The translations under genes were made by a program, and so were the position numbers. Positions 8,877-16,007 of a stretch of DNA of 30,413 nt are shown here, piece after piece (the first letter of the stretch is position 1; each line of letters starts with the position of its first letter). Location of the stretch: assembly GCA_027318915.1 (NCBI GenBank), contig DAHVOH010000039.1:1-30413 (forward strand), read 5' to 3'. Below the pieces are notes generated by a model. That model was not told the origin of the DNA and did no database searches. It saw only the letters and a program-made list of their open reading frames with translations. This DNA comes from Clostridiales bacterium (GTDB lineage Bacteria > Bacillota_E > Sulfobacillia > Sulfobacillales > JAIMBI01).

Positions 8877-9773
8877 GACGTCTTCCTGGTTCAAAAGCTT
8901 GGTGGAGTCATCGATTCCACCAACCGCCCTCCCCTGACCAGGTTCTTGCTCCTTTCGGCTTGGATTTCCCCTCCCGGGGACAAGCGACGGGAGGACTGGG
9001 CCCGGGAGTCCCACCCGGACGGAAGCGGCGCCGGTTGGGTCCTCGCCCGGTTCCGGATCGTCCGACCGACGGTCAAGCCCTCATCGGCCGCGAAGCCTCC
9101 GGCTGTGTCCGACGGGTGTTTTCCCCAAAACCTCCGCGATCTGTTGGATACGCCTACGAATCTTCAGCAGATCCGCTCACTGCCGCCCGGCCCATCGATC
9201 CCGCCTCCGCTCCGCCGACGGGGATGCTCGGAGGCATTTGGCACTGCCCCTGAGCTTTCGGCGCGTTCCTTCCGGTGGTGCGCGCCGTTGCCGCCCGGTT
9301 TCTTCTGCCGCCTCGACCAGCGTCTCTCGAAGCCGCAAGGGGTGGGGATGGACCTGCAATAATTCCGCTGCCTTTCGGGCTGGTGGCACCGTTTCATCCC
9401 GCGTTTATTTTAGCAGGCCATCGCGCTATTGGCACGGAACGGGATGGCCGCTTCGGCCTCCTTTGCCTCGCGGCGCCGGCATGACGACGCGGGCCCATGG
9501 CCGCTCCCCGTCGCGGGCGCGCGGAGATCGTAGGGACCCGCGGCTCGGCATGGTGGGTGCGAGCGCAGAGAGGCGGCTTTGCCGCCGGACCGCACGGAAA
9601 TTGGACAGCCATGACCCTGCTCCCGCGAAGTCCGGCGGCCGATCCCTCGGACGCGGTGAGACCGCCCGCCGCCGGGCGGCTGTCCCCCGGGTTCTGTCAT
9701 CGGCATCGGCCACGTAGGCTGGCGTATAACCGGCGCGCCGATCAGGAAGAATCTGGATGCAGGAGGTGTCCAG
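8877..9773. other. Long intergenic region without a convincing gene
   Basis: About 900 bases with no ORF of convincing composition on either strand. Frames stay open only because the DNA is GC-rich. It holds a minus-strand promoter (9407-9435) and a hairpin TTGGTGGA/TCCACCAA (8899-8906 with 8916-8923) just upstream of the small membrane-protein gene. A GGCGGC-TTT-GCCGCC hairpin lies at 9572-9586, and a TATAAC box at 9725-9730 could serve ywmB. On the minus strand one frame reads as short protein-like stretches (ELLQVHPHPLRLRETLVEAA around 9360, KIRRRIQQIAEVLGKTPV around 9160) separated by stops, so an eroded gene is possible. A structured RNA is the other option. Confidence 0.5.
9407..9435 (-). 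promoter_or_regulatory. Sigma-A type promoter, minus strand, no obvious gene
   Basis: Reading the minus strand, GTGCCA (9435-9430) and TAAAAT (9412-9407) are separated by exactly 17 bases, with four and five matches to consensus. A transcript would start near 9400 and run about 520 bases before reaching the TTG start at 8876. It therefore drives either a long leader or an RNA gene. Confidence 0.55.
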
Positions 9774-10487
9774 ATGCGTTGTCGAGCGTGGAAAGCCGTG
9801 ATGGTCGGGCTTCCCCTCCTGGCTCTGATGTGGCACGCCGCCCCCGCACCGAGCCCGTTGACTACCGCCCTGCGGGCGGCCGGCGCCGCGCCGTCCGGAT
9901 ATTCCCTGAACGATTGGGTCGAGGTGAGCCCATCCGGGGTCTGGCCGCCAGCGGTCGTCGATGCCACCGTGGTCCGGGTGGGGCGGGCATTCGGCTGCCG
10001 CGGGCCCGTAGTGCGCTCCCGTGGCCGGGACTATCAAAAGTGGCAGGTGAGCTGCCGTATCGGCAGTATCGCGACCCGGGTGGTGGTGGAGCGATTGACC
10101 TCGGGCGGCGTCTACGTGGTGGTGGATCGCGCCGTCAGCGGGGGATTGATCGGCTTGGCGGCGTCCGTCCGCGCCGCCCGGCTGGCGCTGGCTCCTTGGG
10201 GGACCGTGCACGCCGGATTGACACTGGAGGGCTGGCGTCCCGGCCTGCTGTCCCGCCGGGCCACGCGGCGCCTGGTCGCGCGCGCCTTGACCGCCGTCGG
10301 GGGCCGCGAGGTGAATGCGATGGAAGCGAGAGAGTGGGTGTCGGTGAGCGCCTACGCCCCCCAGGCCGGACCGCCTTTGATGGTTCAGCACCGCCCGGTC
10401 GATCTGGAGGTGGCGGTCGTCCGCAATGTGGCCCGTCGTCGGACCGAGGTGCTGGTCGGGAGCCCGCTCATCGCCATCACCTATTGA
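9774..10487 (+). CDS. ywmB: YwmB-like protein
   Basis: Protein of 237 residues with an N-terminal signal or anchor (hydrophobic about 8-24) and an otherwise soluble body, presumably outside the membrane. It ends in VGSPLIAITY, which matches the characteristic C-terminus of the YwmB/'TATA-box-binding-like' family of spore-formers. The position between the atp operon and spoIIQ/spoIIID also fits ywmB. Function is unknown even in B. subtilis. The start ATG has AGGAGGTG six bases upstream. A TATAAC box lies about 45 bases upstream, but no matching -35 is evident. The middle of the protein is divergent, so the family call rests on the C-terminus, length and context. Confidence 0.7.
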   Translation: MRCRAWKAVMVGLPLLALMWHAAPAPSPLTTALRAAGAAPSGYSLNDWVEVSPSGVWPPAVVDATVVRVGRAFGCRGPVVRSRGRDYQKWQVSCRIGSIATRVVVERLTSGGVYVVVDRAVSGGLIGLAASVRAARLALAPWGTVHAGLTLEGWRPGLLSRRATRRLVARALTAVGGREVNAMEAREWVSVSAYAPQAGPPLMVQHRPVDLEVAVVRNVARRRTEVLVGSPLIAITY

Positions 10488-10584
10488 CCCGTCAGCCTTG
10501 GGATCGATCGGGAATAGATCCGGCCCGCGCGCATAATGGATAAAAGTGGGAAACCCTGGACATACTCCCAACGAGGTGATGTCC

Positions 10585-11265
10585 ATGGATCCCAACACGC
10601 CTGCCGGACCCCAGCGCGGGTTTGGCTGGCCGATTGGACCGGTTATCAGGAAGTGGCTGCACACCGTGTTCGCCGCACCCCGTTGGATTTTGTGGGGCGC
10701 TCTCGCCGCTCTCGTCATTCTTGGAGGCGGTTTGTATCTGGCCGCCGGGCGGGGCGGGTTTGCGCACCCGCAGCATCAGGTGACCGCACCCTTAAAGCGG
10801 CAGCCGGCGCCCCGCAATCAACCCAGGATGAAGCCGGGCCGCCGGAGCACCACGAGTGTCGGCGCCCCTTTGATGATGCCGGTGTCGGGTCAGCTGGCGG
10901 CCGGATACGGGTGGGTATACAGCAGCCACTTGGGCGAGTGGTATTACAACCCCGGGTTGACGCTGGCCGTTCCCCAGGGTACGGCGGTGCATGCGGCCTG
11001 GGCGGGTCGAGTGCTGTCCGTGTCCAACCAGCCGCTGATGGGTCTCACGGTGGCGGTGGATGACGGTGGCGGTATGGAGACTGTGTATGGCCATCTGGGT
11101 CAGGCCGATGTCGCCGCGGGCAACGCGGTCAGTCAAGGGACGGTCATTGGAACCGTGGGCGGGCCCAGTCTGTACAGCCGGCAGCCGGACGCGCATCTGG
11201 ATTTCCAGGTGTGGCAGGGCAGCCAGTCTGTCAACCCGGAAAATTACCTGAACGGCTCGTCCTGA
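10585..11265 (+). CDS. spoIIQ: SpoIIQ-like M23 domain protein, peptidase site lost
   Basis: Membrane protein of 226 residues: short cytoplasmic N-terminus, one helix (about 32-54), a linker, and an extracytoplasmic LytM/M23 domain (about 97-222). In spore-formers SpoIIQ spans the forespore side of the engulfment channel and binds SpoIIIAH. The zinc site of active M23 enzymes is gone. The HxGxD block reads NPGLT (Asn122, Thr126), and the HLHF block reads HLDF (His204 kept, second His is Asp206). GHL at 170 is retained. A structural rather than hydrolytic role follows. ATG 10585 lies six bases after GAGGTG. The gene is followed by a terminator and spoIIID, the conserved order. A generic M23 protein is the alternative. 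Confidence 0.8.
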   Translation: MDPNTPAGPQRGFGWPIGPVIRKWLHTVFAAPRWILWGALAALVILGGGLYLAAGRGGFAHPQHQVTAPLKRQPAPRNQPRMKPGRRSTTSVGAPLMMPVSGQLAAGYGWVYSSHLGEWYYNPGLTLAVPQGTAVHAAWAGRVLSVSNQPLMGLTVAVDDGGGMETVYGHLGQADVAAGNAVSQGTVIGTVGGPSLYSRQPDAHLDFQVWQGSQSVNPENYLNGSS

Positions 11266-11279
11266 GCTCGAAACGCCGG

Positions 11280-11309
11280 TGCCAGGGCAGTTTCTGCCCT
11301 GGCATTTTT
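11280..11309 (+). terminator. Intrinsic terminator after spoIIQ-like gene
   Basis: A perfect 11-bp stem, TGCCAGGGCAG (11280-11290) with CTGCCCTGGCA (11294-11304), a three-base loop, and five T. Confidence 0.93.
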
Positions 11310-11330
11310 CATTTTGCGGGTTCATAGACT
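11302..11330 (+). promoter_or_regulatory. Sigma-E-like promoter for spoIIID
   Basis: GCATTTT (11302-11308) and CATAGACT (11323-11330), spaced by 14 bases. Each differs by one base from the sigma-E boxes (ATATT-type -35, CATACANT -10) known in B. subtilis, where spoIIID is a sigma-E gene. The -35 overlaps the tail of the spoIIQ terminator. The spoIIID ribosome site follows about 20 bases after the -10. Confidence 0.55.
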
Positions 11331-11365
11331 CTAGCAAATCGCGGGGGGAGAAAGGGGCCGGAAGA

Positions 11366-11659
11366 GTGAGAGATCACATCTGGCAACGAGTTGTCGACAT
11401 CGGCAACTACATCCTCAAGAGCCGGGCCACCGTCCGCGACACGGCCAAGGTCTTCGGCGTCTCCAAGAGCACGGTCCACAAAGATGTGACGGAACGCCTG
11501 CCCAAGGTGAACGTCCAGCTGGCTGACGAGGTCAAGAAGGTCCTGGAGTTCAACAAGGCCGAACGCCACCTTCGGGGTGGGGAAGCCACTCGCCAGAAGT
11601 TCCGCCAGACGCCGCCGCCGCTCAATCCCGTCGGCCGACCACCCGAAGGCTTGGACTGA
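11366..11659 (+). CDS. spoIIID: Sporulation transcriptional regulator SpoIIID
   Basis: Mother-cell DNA-binding protein of 97 residues (B. subtilis homologue 93). It modulates sigma-E and sigma-K genes during sporulation. The helix-turn-helix TVRDTAKVFGVSKSTVHKDV (22-41), then TERLPKVN and the C-terminal RHLRGGEATRQKF block (68-80), are near-identical to the family. The GTG start at 11366 matches the family N-terminus; AAAGGGG lies eight bases upstream. The same frame is open upstream through the terminator, which is not coding. Presence of this gene is strong evidence that the host forms endospores. Confidence 0.96.
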   Translation: MRDHIWQRVVDIGNYILKSRATVRDTAKVFGVSKSTVHKDVTERLPKVNVQLADEVKKVLEFNKAERHLRGGEATRQKFRQTPPPLNPVGRPPEGLD

Positions 11660-11715
11660 GGGTCGGGCAGGAAATGTTCGCGCCTCCCTGGAATGGCAGT
11701 CGGGGAGGAGTGCCC

Positions 11716-12108
11716 ATGCAGTTGGACATCCAAGAAATTCTCGCCCGCTTACACCACCGTCACCCTTTCCTGCTGGTGGACCGCGTGTTGGAGAGGGTTC
11801 CCGGACAATCGGCGCATGCGTTCAAGAACGTCACCATCAATGAGCCGTTTTTCACGGGGCATTTCCCGGATCGGCCGGTCATGCCCGGTGTGCTGATTCT
11901 GGAGGCGCTGGCCCAGACGGCCGGACTGGCTCTGGATGACCGCGACGAGAAGGTCCTCGGCGTTCTCACCGGCGTGGATCGGGCGCGCCTGCGACGCATG
12001 GTCGTGCCCGGCGATCGGCTGGACCTGTACGCTACGCTGGCGCAAACAAAGAACCGGTTGGTGCGCGCGGAGACACGGGCCGAAGTGGACGGCCAGCGGG
12101 TGGCCTAG
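11716..12108 (+). CDS. fabZ: 3-hydroxyacyl-ACP dehydratase FabZ, ended early by in-frame TAG
   Basis: Dehydratase of type II fatty-acid synthesis. It removes water from 3-hydroxyacyl-ACP. The hot-dog fold motifs are intact: HRHPFLLVDR (14-23), catalytic His49 in GHFP, and Glu63 in PGVLILEALAQ. The frame stops at TAG (12106-12108) after ...VDGQRVA, giving 130 residues. In the same frame the sequence continues ATILFMVLAPES and then TGA at 12145-12147. That is exactly the expected last beta-strand (family: VVAEA.ILF). Reading the TAG as Glu (GAG) would restore a 143-residue protein of normal length. Causes could be a nonsense mutation, a sequencing error, or read-through. ATG 11716 follows GGGGAGGAG by five bases. 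Confidence 0.9.
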   Translation: MQLDIQEILARLHHRHPFLLVDRVLERVPGQSAHAFKNVTINEPFFTGHFPDRPVMPGVLILEALAQTAGLALDDRDEKVLGVLTGVDRARLRRMVVPGDRLDLYATLAQTKNRLVRAETRAEVDGQRVA

Positions 12109-12154
12109 GCGACGATCCTGTTCATGGTGCTGGCCCCGGAGTCCTGATCGCGGA

Positions 12155-12190
12155 AAGGCCAGAGGCTCGACGACATGAGCCTCTGGCCTT
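12155..12190. terminator. Strong 14-bp hairpin after fabZ
   Basis: AAGGCCAGAGGCTC (12155-12168) is perfectly complementary to GAGCCTCTGGCCTT (12177-12190), with an eight-base loop. There is no T-run on the plus strand and only TTT on the minus strand. It is probably the fabZ transcript end or a 3' stabilising hairpin rather than a textbook terminator. Confidence 0.6.
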
Positions 12191-12439
12191 ATGCTGCGCG
12201 GCTTGACTTCCGGGCGCGCCCGAAGCCCTCCTCGACCCCTGTGGTGCCCCCGTTGGTGATTTTCGTATCGTCCGCGGGCGCGGGGTGGCGGCCGTCTGAT
12301 CCCGCCGGGGAGGCCGCCGCCGGGTGTGCCTGTCCCCGCTGCCGGCGGTGGAACCGAGCCAGGCCCGGACATCCAAAATCCAGCCGCCCCGGGAAGCATG
12401 GACCATGGCAGCGGAAGTCGGACCAGCGGTGGGCGGGGT
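12191..12439. other. Intergenic stretch with no clear gene
   Basis: GC-rich spacer between the fabZ hairpin and the marR operator. On the minus strand one frame ends with TAA at 12189-12191, directly before the 14-bp hairpin. Its last residues (DDTKITNGGTTGVEEGF and a basic tail) look protein-like, but the rest of that frame is Pro/Arg/Gly-rich and has no good start. I do not call a gene here. Confidence 0.4.
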
Positions 12440-12484
12440 ATTCTGTTGACAAGGCGGATATAATTAACATGGCGTAAACAGAAT
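12440..12484 (+). promoter_or_regulatory. marR promoter inside a 45-bp interrupted palindrome
   Basis: ATTCTGTTGAC (12440-12450) and GTAAACAGAAT (12474-12484) are inverted repeats matching at 10 of 11 positions. The centre of symmetry (12462) falls on a perfect TATAAT (12459-12464). Overlapping direct repeats TTGACAAGGCG (12446) and TTAACATGGCG (12465) are also present. A consensus TTGACA at 12446-12451 is only seven bases from the TATAAT, so the two cannot form one promoter. MarR proteins bind such palindromes, so autorepression of the marR-efflux operon is the likely role. Confidence 0.6.
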
Positions 12485-12499
12485 GCGGGGGGCGGAGAC

Positions 12500-13027
12500 A
12501 TGCCGGAGCCGGCCGTGAGCGAGAGCGTGAAGGACGCCGTTCGGGCGTTTATGCGGCTTGCGGCGGTTGTGGAGACGATCAGCGGCGAGCTGTGGCAGTC
12601 GCACCAGTTGACGCTCACTCAGGCACGCTGTCTACGCCTGCTGCAGGACCGGCCGCTCGTAGCGGGCGCGCTGGCGCAGAAGCTCGGCTTGTCGGCGGCG
12701 TCGCTGACGCGCGTGCTGGAGCGCTTGGAGGCGCGCGCGCTGCTCGAGCGCACGGTGGACCAGCAAGACCGTCGGCGCATCACCGTTTCGCTGACCGGAC
12801 TCGGGCGGGAAACCCTGGGCGGCATCCAGTTCTGGATGGCGTCGCCGGTGGTGGACGCCATCGCCGGCATGAGCGAGGCGAGGCGCAGCCAGTTCACGGC
12901 GGTGCTGGAAGAGCTGCTGCGGGATGTGGGACAGGGCGAGGCTCAGTCCCGGGGAGGGTCGCCGCCCCCCGGTGAAGGGGGTGGCACGGCGTCAGGGGTT
13001 GAGGCAAGGGGGATCAAGGCGCGATGA
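12500..13027 (+). CDS. MarR-family transcriptional regulator
   Basis: Winged-helix regulator of 175 residues. The N-terminal dimerisation helix leads to LTLTQARCLRLLQ (about 37-49), the recognition region LAQKLGLSAASLTRVLERLEARALLER (about 58-84), and the wing DQQDRRRITVSLT, which matches the MarR D-x-R-x-x-R pattern. The last 30 residues are a Gly/Pro/Arg-rich tail of no known function. The start ATG follows GGGGGGCGGAG. The stop overlaps the start of the efflux gene (ATGA at 13024-13027), so the two are translationally coupled, and MarR probably represses the pump until a toxic ligand binds. The palindrome around the promoter is its presumed operator. Confidence 0.92.
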   Translation: MPEPAVSESVKDAVRAFMRLAAVVETISGELWQSHQLTLTQARCLRLLQDRPLVAGALAQKLGLSAASLTRVLERLEARALLERTVDQQDRRRITVSLTGLGRETLGGIQFWMASPVVDAIAGMSEARRSQFTAVLEELLRDVGQGEAQSRGGSPPPGEGGGTASGVEARGIKAR

Positions 13028-14946
13028 CACTATCCCAGGGGGCGTCGGACGACCGTCGCTTCGGACATATTCCCTATAAGTGGATCGCTCTCTCCAACAC
13101 CACGTTGGGCGTTCTTATGGCGGCCATCAACGGCACGATTCTCATCATCTCGCTTCCCGCCATTTTCCGGGGGATTCACGTCGATCCCCTGGTGGCCGGC
13201 CAGACCAGCCTCCTGCTCTGGGTGCTGCTGGGTTTCAATGTGGCCACCACCATATTCCTGGTCACCTTCGGGCGCATCTCCGATACCTACGGTCGGGTGC
13301 GTCTCTACAACATGGGCTTTGCTGTATTCACGCTCGGGTCCATTTTCCTGTTTCTCACCTGGGGCACCGGCATCGCCGGCGAATGGCAGCTCATCATCTT
13401 CCGGTTTGTCCAAGGCATCGGCGGGGCGTTCCTGTTTGCCAACAGCGCCGCCATCCTGACCGATGCTTTTCCGGCCAATGAACGGGGCCTCGCCCTCGGC
13501 CTGAATCAGGTGGCGGCCGTGGGCGGCGCCGTGATCGGCTTGGTGGTGGGCGGGCTTTTGTCCGCCTGGGATTGGCGCATGGTGTTTCTGGTCAGCGTCC
13601 CGGTGGGCCTCCTGGGCACCGTGTGGGCCTATCTGGCGCTGCACGAAATCGCGCGCCCGCAGCGCCAGCAGCGCATCGACCTCTGGGGCAATCTCACCTT
13701 CGGTTTGGGCGTGCTGGGCGTCCTCCTCGGACTGACCTACGGTATCATTCCCTACAAGACCCAGACGATGGGTTGGCACAGTCCCTTCGTGCTGACCGCT
13801 CTCATTGGCGGCACCGGCCTGCTGCTCATTTCCGTGGCCGTGGAAAGCATCGTCGACGATCCCATGTTCCCCCTGGGCCTGTTTCGCAACCGCGCCTTCG
13901 CGGCCGGCAACATCAGCGGCTTTTTGGCCTCGGTCGCCCGGGGCGGCCTCCAGTTCATGATCATCATCTGGCTGCAGGGCATCTGGCTGCCGCTGCACGG
14001 GGTGAGCTACGCCAACACGCCGCTGCAGGCGGGCATCGATACCCTGCCGCAAATGGTGGGCTTCCTCATCGCGGGACCCTTGTCGGGACGGTTGTCGGAC
14101 CGCTTCGGGGCCCGGTGGTTTGGATTCGCGGGCATGATGGCCAGTGCCGCCGGCTTCTTCTTGATGCAGACGCTGCCGTCGGACTTTTCCTACTGGGCCT
14201 TTGCTGCCTACCTGTTTCTGATTGGCCTGGGCATGGGGATGTTCGCTTCGCCCAACACGACCGCCATCATGAACTCCGTGCCGGCCAAGAACCGCGGTGT
14301 GGCGTCGGGGATGCGGGCCACGTTTCAGAATGCCGGCATGATGGTGAGCATGGGCATCTTCTTCACGCTCATCATTATCCGGCTGGCCACGGCGCTGCCG
14401 CCTGCGATGACGCGGGGTCTGAGCCACTTTGGGCTGCCGGGCGCAATCGTGCACGGCCTGGCGCATTTGCCGCCGACGGCGACCCTGTTTGCGGCGCTGC
14501 TGGGCTACAATCCGATGGCGCACTTGGTGCCGGCGGCCGTGCTGGCGCATCTGCCCCCCGTGACGGTGCACCAGCTGCTGGGGGAGCGGTTCTTCCCCAC
14601 GCTGATTGCCGAGCCTTTCAGCGAGGCGCTCGGTACCGTGTTTATCTTCTCGATGGTGTTGTCGCTGGTTGCGGCGTTTGCCTCTCTGCTGAGGGGGCGG
14701 CGCTACATCTACGACGAGGATGAGGGGGAGGTCCCGTCCTCGGGGCAGCTGGCGCCGCGGCGTCTGTTGGGAATCGCGGTGCTGGCGGTGTGGAACGCGC
14801 GCCATGGCGCGGCCGCCGGCGCCAGTCCGAGCGAGCGCCAGCAGTTGGAGCGGGCGCTGATGTTGATGGCGTTGGCCCTCCGGGATGCCGGTCCGGCGCC
14901 GCCGGGGACCAAGGCGGCCAGCCCCGAGCCCCTGGCGGCGGACTAA
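13024..14946 (+). CDS. DHA2-family (EmrB/QacA type) MFS efflux transporter
   Basis: Proton-driven multidrug exporter of 640 residues with about 14 membrane helices. Motif A is GRISDTYGRVRLY (about 87-99). Motif C, typical of antiporters, is the glycine-rich GLNQVAAVGGAVIG near residue 160. The loop after helix 12 is enlarged (about 470-530, LPP-rich, predicted outside). The C-terminal tail of about 75 residues is charged and cytoplasmic. Coupling to marR by a four-base overlap indicates ligand-induced efflux. Substrate unknown. The pair of small membrane proteins starts 77 bases downstream and may belong to the same transcript. Confidence 0.93.
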   Translation: MTLSQGASDDRRFGHIPYKWIALSNTTLGVLMAAINGTILIISLPAIFRGIHVDPLVAGQTSLLLWVLLGFNVATTIFLVTFGRISDTYGRVRLYNMGFAVFTLGSIFLFLTWGTGIAGEWQLIIFRFVQGIGGAFLFANSAAILTDAFPANERGLALGLNQVAAVGGAVIGLVVGGLLSAWDWRMVFLVSVPVGLLGTVWAYLALHEIARPQRQQRIDLWGNLTFGLGVLGVLLGLTYGIIPYKTQTMGWHSPFVLTALIGGTGLLLISVAVESIVDDPMFPLGLFRNRAFAAGNISGFLASVARGGLQFMIIIWLQGIWLPLHGVSYANTPLQAGIDTLPQMVGFLIAGPLSGRLSDRFGARWFGFAGMMASAAGFFLMQTLPSDFSYWAFAAYLFLIGLGMGMFASPNTTAIMNSVPAKNRGVASGMRATFQNAGMMVSMGIFFTLIIIRLATALPPAMTRGLSHFGLPGAIVHGLAHLPPTATLFAALLGYNPMAHLVPAAVLAHLPPVTVHQLLGERFFPTLIAEPFSEALGTVFIFSMVLSLVAAFASLLRGRRYIYDEDEGEVPSSGQLAPRRLLGIAVLAVWNARHGAAAGASPSERQQLERALMLMALALRDAGPAPPGTKAASPEPLAAD

Positions 14947-15023
14947 ACAGGCGCCGCCGGGGCCGGCCGCGCCTCGTGTCGGAGAGCGGTCCCCAACGGC
15001 GATTATGGTGAGGAGGAGATGGA

Positions 15024-15422
15024 ATGACCAAGTACCTGTGGCCCATCACGACCCTGGGACTGGTCCTGTTGATGGGTGTGGCGCTGTTGATGGCGCCGTT
15101 CGGCCTTCATTTCCACCCGACCGGCGGCGCGTGGAACCGGGCGACCGAGGCCGCTTTTTGGTCCGGTGTCGGCCTCGTGGTCGTGGCGCTGGCGGGCATC
15201 TACGGCTGGATGAACGGCCTCGGGCAAGAAGCCGGGGCGCTGGCGGCGGCGGCATCCGAGCCGGTGGCGGAGGAGCCCCCGCGGGAGCGGCCGGCGGCGG
15301 CGCCTACCCCGGTGCCGGAAGACCCGGATCTGGCGCTGCAGCAGTTGGCTCGGGCCGTGCTGCGGGACCTCAACCAGAAGCTTGGAGAAAATGGGCCACA
15401 TGCGGCCGGAGGGGGCGACTGA
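15024..15422 (+). CDS. Small two-helix membrane protein, paralogue A
   Basis: Unknown protein of 132 residues. Two hydrophobic helices (about 5-27 and 44-63) are joined by a short loop (HFHPTGGAWN). A cytoplasmic Ala/Pro/Glu-rich linker (68-100) leads to a terminal amphipathic segment, DLALQQLARAVLRDLNQ (102-118). The next gene encodes a protein of the same plan with a related terminal segment, so the two are paralogues. The ATG follows AGGAGGAG by six bases. Its TGA overlaps the ATG of the next gene by one base, so the pair is translated together, probably as a hetero-oligomer. I do not recognise the family. Confidence 0.8.
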   Translation: MTKYLWPITTLGLVLLMGVALLMAPFGLHFHPTGGAWNRATEAAFWSGVGLVVVALAGIYGWMNGLGQEAGALAAAASEPVAEEPPRERPAAAPTPVPEDPDLALQQLARAVLRDLNQKLGENGPHAAGGGD

Positions 15423-15886
15423 TGGTGAAGACCGGGTTATGGATGTCCTTGCTGGCATTGCTGGGTGGCATCTGGGTGGCCCTAATGCCGTCGTTGGTGG
15501 GTTTTCAACCGGCCAGCGGCGATCCCTGGACGACGCCGACGCTGGTCTCGGTGCTGCTGGGCCTCGGCATCGTCTTGGCCGCCTTGGTGGGACTGGTCGG
15601 GTTCTATGGATTGAAGCTCAAGGAGCAGCAAACCGTCCTGCGGCAAGAAGCTCGTCGGCGCGCTTGGGAGAAGGCCCGCGCCGCTTCGGAGCCGCCGGGT
15701 CCGACCGCAGCGCCGCGGGCTGTGGCCGAAGCGCGGCCGGAAGATCGGGTGCGCAAGTTGAGTCGGGTCGAGCGCACCGCCGCGCCGGCTCCGGTCGCGC
15801 GCGTGGAACCGGAGTCCAGTGATGCCGCGTTACGGCAGCTGGCCCAAACCATCCTGCAGGATCTGCAGCGCACCCAGACCCACTGA
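15422..15886 (+). CDS. Small two-helix membrane protein, paralogue B
   Basis: Unknown protein of 154 residues with the same architecture as the preceding gene. It has helices at about 5-27 and 40-63, a loop GFQPASGDPW, then a basic helix (KEQQTVLRQEARRRAWEK, 67-84), an Ala/Pro/Arg linker, and the terminal segment DAALRQLAQTILQDLQR (134-150). Nine of 17 positions of that segment are identical to paralogue A. The longer, Arg-rich linker is the main difference. It starts on the TGATG overlap. A 9-bp GC hairpin (15915-15936) follows, without a T-run. Role unknown; position downstream of the efflux operon is the only context. Confidence 0.8.
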   Translation: MVKTGLWMSLLALLGGIWVALMPSLVGFQPASGDPWTTPTLVSVLLGLGIVLAALVGLVGFYGLKLKEQQTVLRQEARRRAWEKARAASEPPGPTAAPRAVAEARPEDRVRKLSRVERTAAPAPVARVEPESSDAALRQLAQTILQDLQRTQTH

Positions 15887-15945
15887 CCGGTCGCGTCGCT
15901 GCAGGGCGTGAAGCGGCGGGCGCGATGGCGCCCGCCCGCGCGTCG

Positions 15946-15974
15946 TTGACACCCCTCGGGGTGGATGCTATGCT
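15946..15974 (+). promoter_or_regulatory. Sigma-A promoter for metK leader
   Basis: Consensus TTGACA (15946-15951), 17-base spacer, TATGCT (15969-15974). The transcript would start about 25 bases before the riboswitch. Confidence 0.88.
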
Positions 15975-16007
15975 GTGGCCAATCTTGCGCAACCGCCAAG
16001 AGACCGG

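Noticed and set aside
8899..8923. Hairpin TTGGTGGA/TCCACCAA as a minus-strand terminator
   Set aside because: The stem is only eight pairs with moderate GC and is followed by GCTTTTG rather than a proper T-run. Kept only as a leader hairpin.
8703..9362. Plus-strand open frame of about 220 codons in the large intergenic region
   Set aside because: Pro/Arg/Ser-rich, no ribosome site, no domain, and it starts inside the better minus-strand small membrane-protein gene. Open frames this long are expected by chance at this GC content.
12106..12108. Genome-wide recoding of TAG as a sense codon
   Set aside because: htrA, hpf and the DUF2993-like gene end in TAG at their expected C-termini, so TAG functions as a stop here.
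13030..14805. Long minus-strand open frame antisense to the DHA2 transporter
   Set aside because: His/Gln/Gly-rich translation typical of the antisense of membrane-protein codons; no motif.
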